Shown here piece after piece: positions 5,912-9,742 of a DNA stretch of 9,742 nt. The stretch lies in contig SLLJ01000039.1 of NCBI GenBank assembly GCA_007134165.1, positions 1-9,742 on the forward strand, in the 5' to 3' direction. A program made the translations under genes and the position numbers. A model generated the notes under the pieces. The model saw only the letters and a list, made by a program, of their open reading frames with translations. It was not told where the DNA came from and searched no databases. The DNA comes from Nitriliruptoraceae bacterium. Its GTDB lineage: Bacteria; Actinomycetota; Nitriliruptoria; Nitriliruptorales; Nitriliruptoraceae. Position 1 is the stretch's first letter. Each line of letters begins with the position of its first letter.

Positions 5912-7594
5912 ATGGACGAGCTGATCGGTGCCTGGTCGGGCCTACGCGGGCGACGCGCCCTGGAGCTGCCCGACGACCAGTTCAGGGTCGCCTGGGACGC
6001 GGCGGTGGCCAGGGCGCTGCGTGACGGCATCGACGGGGCTCGGGCCGGCCTCGCGGCGATGTTCCTGGCAGGGCTGCACCTCGTGCGGGAGGACGAAGAT
6101 GAGCTGCCTGCCTGGGCACATGATGCGACGCCGATCGAACTGGTGTTGATCGGCGGGCTCGGCTCCATGCCGCTGCCCGAGGATCGCGACACCTTCGATT
6201 CGTACCTCGACGCCTGGCTCGAGGCGCTCGACGAGCACGGAGCCAACGATCGTGTGAAGGCCTTCGCCGACACCGTGGCGCGGGTCGCGAGGCATCCCGA
6301 CGACGGCGAACTCGACCTGATGGCGGCGGTACTGATCGAAGCGGTGGAGGATGAGTTGACGCTGGAGCCGCTGCCGCGGCGGCTCCAACCCGCGAGCCTG
6401 CTCACGTCCGGGGCAGCCCGGGTTCGCCCCCCGGGTGACTACCACCTCCCGCGGCCCCTCCCGCCGTCGGCCCGGCCCCGCAGGGTGCTCAACGGCGCGG
6501 AGACCTTCCCGGACGGATCCGCCGGCGAGCTGTTCGTGTCGGGCGCACGAACGGTCGAGGTGCGTCCCGGCGACCCTGCGATCGTGGCGTTGGTCGCGCT
6601 GGCGGCCGCCTGCCACCCCGAACTCCTCGACGACCAAGAGCGGCTGTCACGTTGGCTGTTCGCGACCCCCGCCGGGTCGGCGTTGTCGGATCTGGTGGAC
6701 CTGGCGGCTGCGCTCGGAGAGCGCGCCACCGTTGACGACCTCCTGCGCTACGCCCTGGGGGCGGGGTTGCTGGACCGATCCGTTGAGATCCCTGCGGTCG
6801 ACATCGCGTCGAGAGGCAAGCCCTACGGCCCGCGGAGTCGGTCCGTTCCGACCGCTGCCGGGAAGCGGCTTCACACCGAGGACCCGTCCGAAGCGGCCGA
6901 GCTCCGCGAAGCTTTCGAGGGGGCTCGGCGGGACTTCATCGCGACGTTCGGTCGTGAACCGGGACCTGACGATCCGTTGTTCTTCGACCCCGACGCCGAT
7001 GAACCGGTGCCCCTCGACGAGGCTCGGCTGGCCGAGGACCTGGGCGGGATGCTGCGCGCCGCCGGTATCGCGCCCGACGTGATCTACGCGACCGAGGCGA
7101 CCGGCGGGCTGCTCCTCACCGAGATGAACGAACACCTCGTCGACCGGGTCGACCGGGAGGCGTGGATCGACGCCGCATCCAGCCACCAGACCGCTGGCCA
7201 ATGGATCGGCGACAGCGACCCGTGCGGGTACGTGCTGGTCCTGCGCCGCGCGGCAATCGACCTTCGTGCCGGCGAACTCCGCGCCGCCGAGCAGATCTCC
7301 ACGCTCGTCGACCCGACCGATGAGGACGGCTTCGAAGCTGCCGAGCAGTGGCTCGCGGAACGCGCCGGCCAGCTCGACGACGGCCAACAAGCCCAGGTGC
7401 GAGGACGCGCAGCTTCCCTCGTGAAGGACCGGCTCCCGGAGCGAGCGGACGTGTCAACGCTCACCGAGCGCCACGACTGGTCGCAGCACCTGCCGGCAGG
7501 TTCCGCCGGTTGGTGGGCGCTGGTGGCCCTGGCCGCGGGCGTGGACACGGTCGCCGGCGTTGTCGCTCTTGGGGACGTCGTCGACGACGGGTAG
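5912..7594 (+). CDS. Multi-domain protein of unknown function, 560 residues
   Basis: I cannot assign a named family. The ATG at 5912 follows a purine-rich GAGAGAG. The frame is open upstream to 5456, but that part is Arg-rich shadow of the minus-strand gene. Residues 1-150 are helical with many acidic residues (AWLEALDEHG near 101-110). Residues 175-200 are a Pro/Arg-rich linker. Residues 215-321 look like a winged-helix-like unit ending in SVPTAAGKRLH. Residues 335-425 form a compact module with FGREPGPDDPLFFDPDADEP (346-365) and VIYATEATGGLLLT (390-403). I recall similar modules in actinobacterial proteins that also carry SEC-C motifs. Residues 440-510 are helical and TPR-like. No catalytic triad, signal peptide or membrane segment is seen. 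It is divergent from the winged-helix gene ending at 4464 and appears monocistronic. Confidence 0.85.
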   Translation: MDELIGAWSGLRGRRALELPDDQFRVAWDAAVARALRDGIDGARAGLAAMFLAGLHLVREDEDELPAWAHDATPIELVLIGGLGSMPLPEDRDTFDSYLDAWLEALDEHGANDRVKAFADTVARVARHPDDGELDLMAAVLIEAVEDELTLEPLPRRLQPASLLTSGAARVRPPGDYHLPRPLPPSARPRRVLNGAETFPDGSAGELFVSGARTVEVRPGDPAIVALVALAAACHPELLDDQERLSRWLFATPAGSALSDLVDLAAALGERATVDDLLRYALGAGLLDRSVEIPAVDIASRGKPYGPRSRSVPTAAGKRLHTEDPSEAAELREAFEGARRDFIATFGREPGPDDPLFFDPDADEPVPLDEARLAEDLGGMLRAAGIAPDVIYATEATGGLLLTEMNEHLVDRVDREAWIDAASSHQTAGQWIGDSDPCGYVLVLRRAAIDLRAGELRAAEQISTLVDPTDEDGFEAAEQWLAERAGQLDDGQQAQVRGRAASLVKDRLPERADVSTLTERHDWSQHLPAGSAGWWALVALAAGVDTVAGVVALGDVVDDG

Positions 7595-7600
7595 CTGCCG

Positions 7601-7633
7601 CCACCCGGTCATCGATACCACCGTCACCGGGGG
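7601..7633 (+). terminator. Hairpin after the 560-residue gene, possible terminator
   Basis: CCCGGT (7604-7609) pairs with ACCGGG (7626-7631) across a 16-base loop. The stem can extend by two C-G pairs if A7603 bulges out. It begins seven bases after the stop codon at 7594. The trailing sequence has no real T-run, so it would be a U-poor terminator. Confidence 0.3.
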
Positions 7634-7997
7634 AGGTTCAGCGTCGCTGGGCGGTGCCGACCGGTAACGACCCGTGGGAGTCCTTCGCCGAACGCTTCGC
7701 GATCACCGCCGTTCTTACAGACCCCGGCGGAGACTCCCGGCGGCCTCGCGGAGCTGCTCGAGGAGAGGTCCTACAACCCGCTCGGTATCGCGCCACGAGT
7801 GCCTCGTTTCGTGGGGTGCTCGTCCTCGTCCAGCCACGGTTGAAGCACGGTCATCCCCAAGTCGGCGAGGCAACGCCTGCAAGGTGCGGGGCGCGCGCCC
7901 GGACCGCATCCGGCTTCTTGATCGGTGTCGACGCGTTCGAGTTGGTTTGGCCTGCCTGCCGGCGGTCCGGTGCCGGATCTGGACGACCGCCATACGT
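7634..7997. other. Stretch without a supported gene between convergent genes
   Basis: Several short frames look partly protein-like but none has a start, ribosome site and consistent frame together. On the minus strand, one frame contains RRCLADLGMTVLQPWLDEDE and another contains WRDTERVVGPLLEQLREA, ending at a TAA at 7715. On the plus strand, NDPWESFAERFAITAVLTD and, in another frame, ETPGGLAELLEERSYNPLG are seen. The minus frame ending at 7715 is also the out-of-frame continuation of the neighbouring TPR gene. This could be the remains of a small broken gene, or chance open frames in GC-rich DNA. Confidence 0.4.
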
Positions 7998-9313
7998 TCA
8001 GGGGCCGTGGCAGCGCTTGTACTTCTGTCCGCTGCCGCACGGGCAGGGCTCGTTGCGGCCAACCTTGGGGCCCGTCCGGATCGGCGGCGTCGTGTCCGCT
8101 GCATCGCGTCGTAGCGCCGCACCACCTCGGTGCGCTCCTTGTCCCGGGCGGCAACCTCGTCCTCCCGGCCCGGCTGCCCCGCCAGCAGTTCCGTCAGCCG
8201 TTCGTCGGCGGCTTCGACGTCGACCGCCACGCCGGTCTCGGCCACGAGCGCCGCCGCCGCACGCCAGACCGCCTCCGCGCGCGTCGGATCGCCGAGCTTG
8301 CGGTGCACGTCCCCGAGGTGGATCCGCCGCCAAACGTCGTCGGGGCAGGCGCGGACGCTGGCTTCTGTGTGCTCCAGCGCCTCCGGGCGCCCACGTTCGG
8401 CGAGTGCCACCGCCAGGTCGGACACGTGCAGCGCCGCGTTGTCGGGATCCAGCCGCTGCACTGCCTCGCCGACGGGAACGAGGAGTTCGTCCTGCCCGGC
8501 CTTGCCGAGGTTGAAGATCGCATCGGTCAGCCAGTCGGTGAGGCGCCAGGCGAGCTCTTCGTCCTGCTCGAGCAGGTCGCGGAAGGGGGCACCAGTCGTG
8601 AAGCGTGCTGCGAGGTCGAGGATGAGTGGAGCGTCGGCTCTCACCCAGGTGCGCAACGCGTCCGGATCGTCGATGGGCGTCGCAGGCTCGGCCTCCAGCG
8701 CCGCGCGCAGCCATCGGCTGAGCCTCCACAGTGGCGGCGGCGCCTCCAGGCGCTGCACACCCTCGGCGATCGCCGCCCACCCGCGACGGTTGCTCTGCGC
8801 TGCGCGCTTCAGCCGCCGGTCACTCACGCGCTTGGCCTCCGCAGCATGCGCAGCGCACATCGCTGGGATGTGCTCATGGAGATCGGCAGGGAAGCCGAAC
8901 CCGGCACCTGCGCACGCCGGACCGTCGGGCCTGGCCCTGTCCGGCGGCGTCAGCCGCACGGGCGATCGGTCGAAGTCGACCGGTCCGAACTCGGCCTGCA
9001 GCAGATCCTGGATGGCGCCGAACCCCATCGGCTCCCAGCCGGCCGACACCAGACCGATGTCCGGGTCGGGCCAGCGCCGATCGGTATCCGCGCCCGGCAC
9101 GTCAGCCACCGGGTCGGCAAGCAACGGCTTGGCTGCACCCCGGTGCGCTGCCTGCCGGTAGGCGCCGGTGAGCAGGAGTTGCCCATGCGCGGCGCTGCTA
9201 GCGACCACGATGGCCGACTCCAGCAGCGCCCACTCCTCGTCAGGGAGATCGACAACCGCGTCGGCGACGGTCGCAGGGACTCCGAGGGGAGGCATGTCCG
9301 TCTTCGGCAGCAT
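7998..9313 (-). CDS. TPR protein with C-terminal SEC-C zinc motif, frame broken near 8097
   Basis: The body reads in one frame from about 9313 to 8100. The C-terminal SEC-C motif, VGRNEPCPCGSGQKYKRCHG, reads in another frame and ends at a TGA at 7998. Joining at RYDAMQ (8098-8115) and DTTPPIRTGPK restores a natural protein of about 438 residues. SEC-C (CxC...CH) binds zinc, as in the SecA C-terminus, and often mediates protein contacts. Numbering from the ATG at 9313, residues 134-156 hold a second Cys/His cluster (C134, H146, H148, C153, H156) and residues about 266-359 hold TPR-like helices. The start is uncertain: ATGs at 9373 and 9295 are alternatives and none has a strong ribosome site. 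As written, the body frame runs on to 7715 with an Arg-rich tail and no SEC-C. The change equals one missing base, or a -1 frameshift. Confidence 0.75.
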
Positions 9314-9411
9314 GCCGGTCCGAAGCCGGACATCTGCCCGGCAGATCGCGAAGCCCTGCTCACCTCCTGGCATCACCCGCGTCGAGGTGCGACCCGGGTC
9401 CCGGTGGCTGC

Positions 9412-9417
9412 GGGGAG
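9412..9417 (+). promoter_or_regulatory. Possible ribosome binding site of the right-edge gene
   Basis: GGGGAG lies six bases before a GTG at 9424. That frame gives only ten codons (MTNDEGGIER) before a TGA at 9454-9456. The site may serve the frame-broken gene that follows, or be incidental. Confidence 0.3.
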
Positions 9418-9439
9418 TTGCGGGTGACGAACGACGAGG

Positions 9440-9742
9440 GTGGCATCGAACGCTGAGGACAGCGCGGGCTGGTGCAGCCATGCCACCGAGGTCGTCACGC
9501 CCCGAGCCGACCTGGAGGGGCTGCGGCGTGTCGACGCCGATGTGCGGGAGGTGCACCGGCCTGAGCGCCACGGTACATCGCGCTCCGACCTGATTCGCGC
9601 GGCGAACCGTGGGTCCGAGCGCTGCCGGACTCCGAACTCGAACGGTGGTTCGCCGTGCTCCTCGCGGCAGGCCGCGCCCCTGGGTGGACGTCGGTCGAGC
9701 GGCTCCGGAGGTCTGGTCTCGGGGCCGTTCAGACGAGGTTCC
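9440..9742 (+). pseudogene. Right-edge partial gene, apparently frame-broken near 9600
   Basis: The frame from a GTG at 9440 is coding-like up to about 9600 (LEGLRRVDADVREVHRPERH, then SDLIRAANR). By hand count about four fifths of its third positions are G or C. From about 9601 a different frame becomes coding-like and stays open to the window end (EPWVRALPDSELERWFAVLL, then APGWTSVERLRRSGLGAVQT). The second frame has no start codon of its own near the join. One missing base in the GCGCGCGGCG run at about 9596-9605 would unite them. I do not recognise the product. The gene continues beyond the window. It is divergent from the TPR/SEC-C gene. The start at 9424 is an alternative. Confidence 0.35.

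Noticed and set aside
8085..8105. Programmed -1 frameshifting to reach SEC-C
   Set aside because: No X XXY YYZ slippery heptamer is in the right phase here. A missing base is the simpler explanation, so it is reported only as an alternative.
7348..8514. 388-codon plus-strand open frame
   Set aside because: It overlaps two better-supported genes on different frames and is dominated by Arg/Pro runs.
9359..9368. Perfect AGGAGGTGAG on the minus strand as ribosome site of the TPR/SEC-C gene
   Set aside because: No in-frame ATG, GTG or TTG lies 4-12 bases downstream. The next in-frame ATG is at 9313, too far away.
736..9742. Known defence system (restriction, CBASS, retron, toxin-antitoxin, CRISPR)
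   Set aside because: No nuclease, cyclase, reverse transcriptase, helicase or NTPase motif was found in any supported gene.

Overview
The window is high-GC DNA with GTG starts, 4-base stop/start overlaps and strongly G/C-biased third codon positions. This fits an actinobacterium, or less likely a myxobacterium-like lineage. No rRNA, tRNA, CRISPR array, transposase or complete mobile element was seen. The genus cannot be named from this sequence.

Layout. Bases 1-42 are three perfect copies of a 14-bp tandem repeat. Bases 43-735 hold no convincing gene, only hairpins and a weak PIN-like fragment. Bases 736-4384 are a tight three-gene plus-strand operon. It encodes a helical HEAT-like protein (736-1512), a winged-helix/HEAT protein (1509-3038) and a DUF6880-family protein (3035-4384). 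Each downstream start overlaps the preceding stop by four bases (ATGA, then GTGA). Facing the operon on the minus strand is a shorter paralog of its second gene (5654-4464). A divergent control region (5655-5911) holds inverted repeats and a candidate promoter. It is followed by a plus-strand 560-residue protein (5912-7594) of a poorly characterised multi-domain type. Bases 7595-7997 hold a possible terminator and no supported gene. A minus-strand TPR protein follows (9313-7998), whose zinc-binding SEC-C tail lies in a different reading frame from its body. At the right edge an incomplete plus-strand gene appears to cross two frames.

How the genes may work together. None of the proteins shows a recognisable catalytic domain, signal peptide or membrane segment. 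They are cytoplasmic, mostly helical, and combine winged-helix, HEAT/TPR and SEC-C modules. These module types usually bind nucleic acid or protein partners. The operon is very probably co-translated. The winged-helix paralog pair and the grouping of uncharacterised families suggest one functional neighbourhood, but that is inference. The two frame breaks within about 1.6 kb near the right end could be real decay, recoding or sequence errors, and raw reads would decide.
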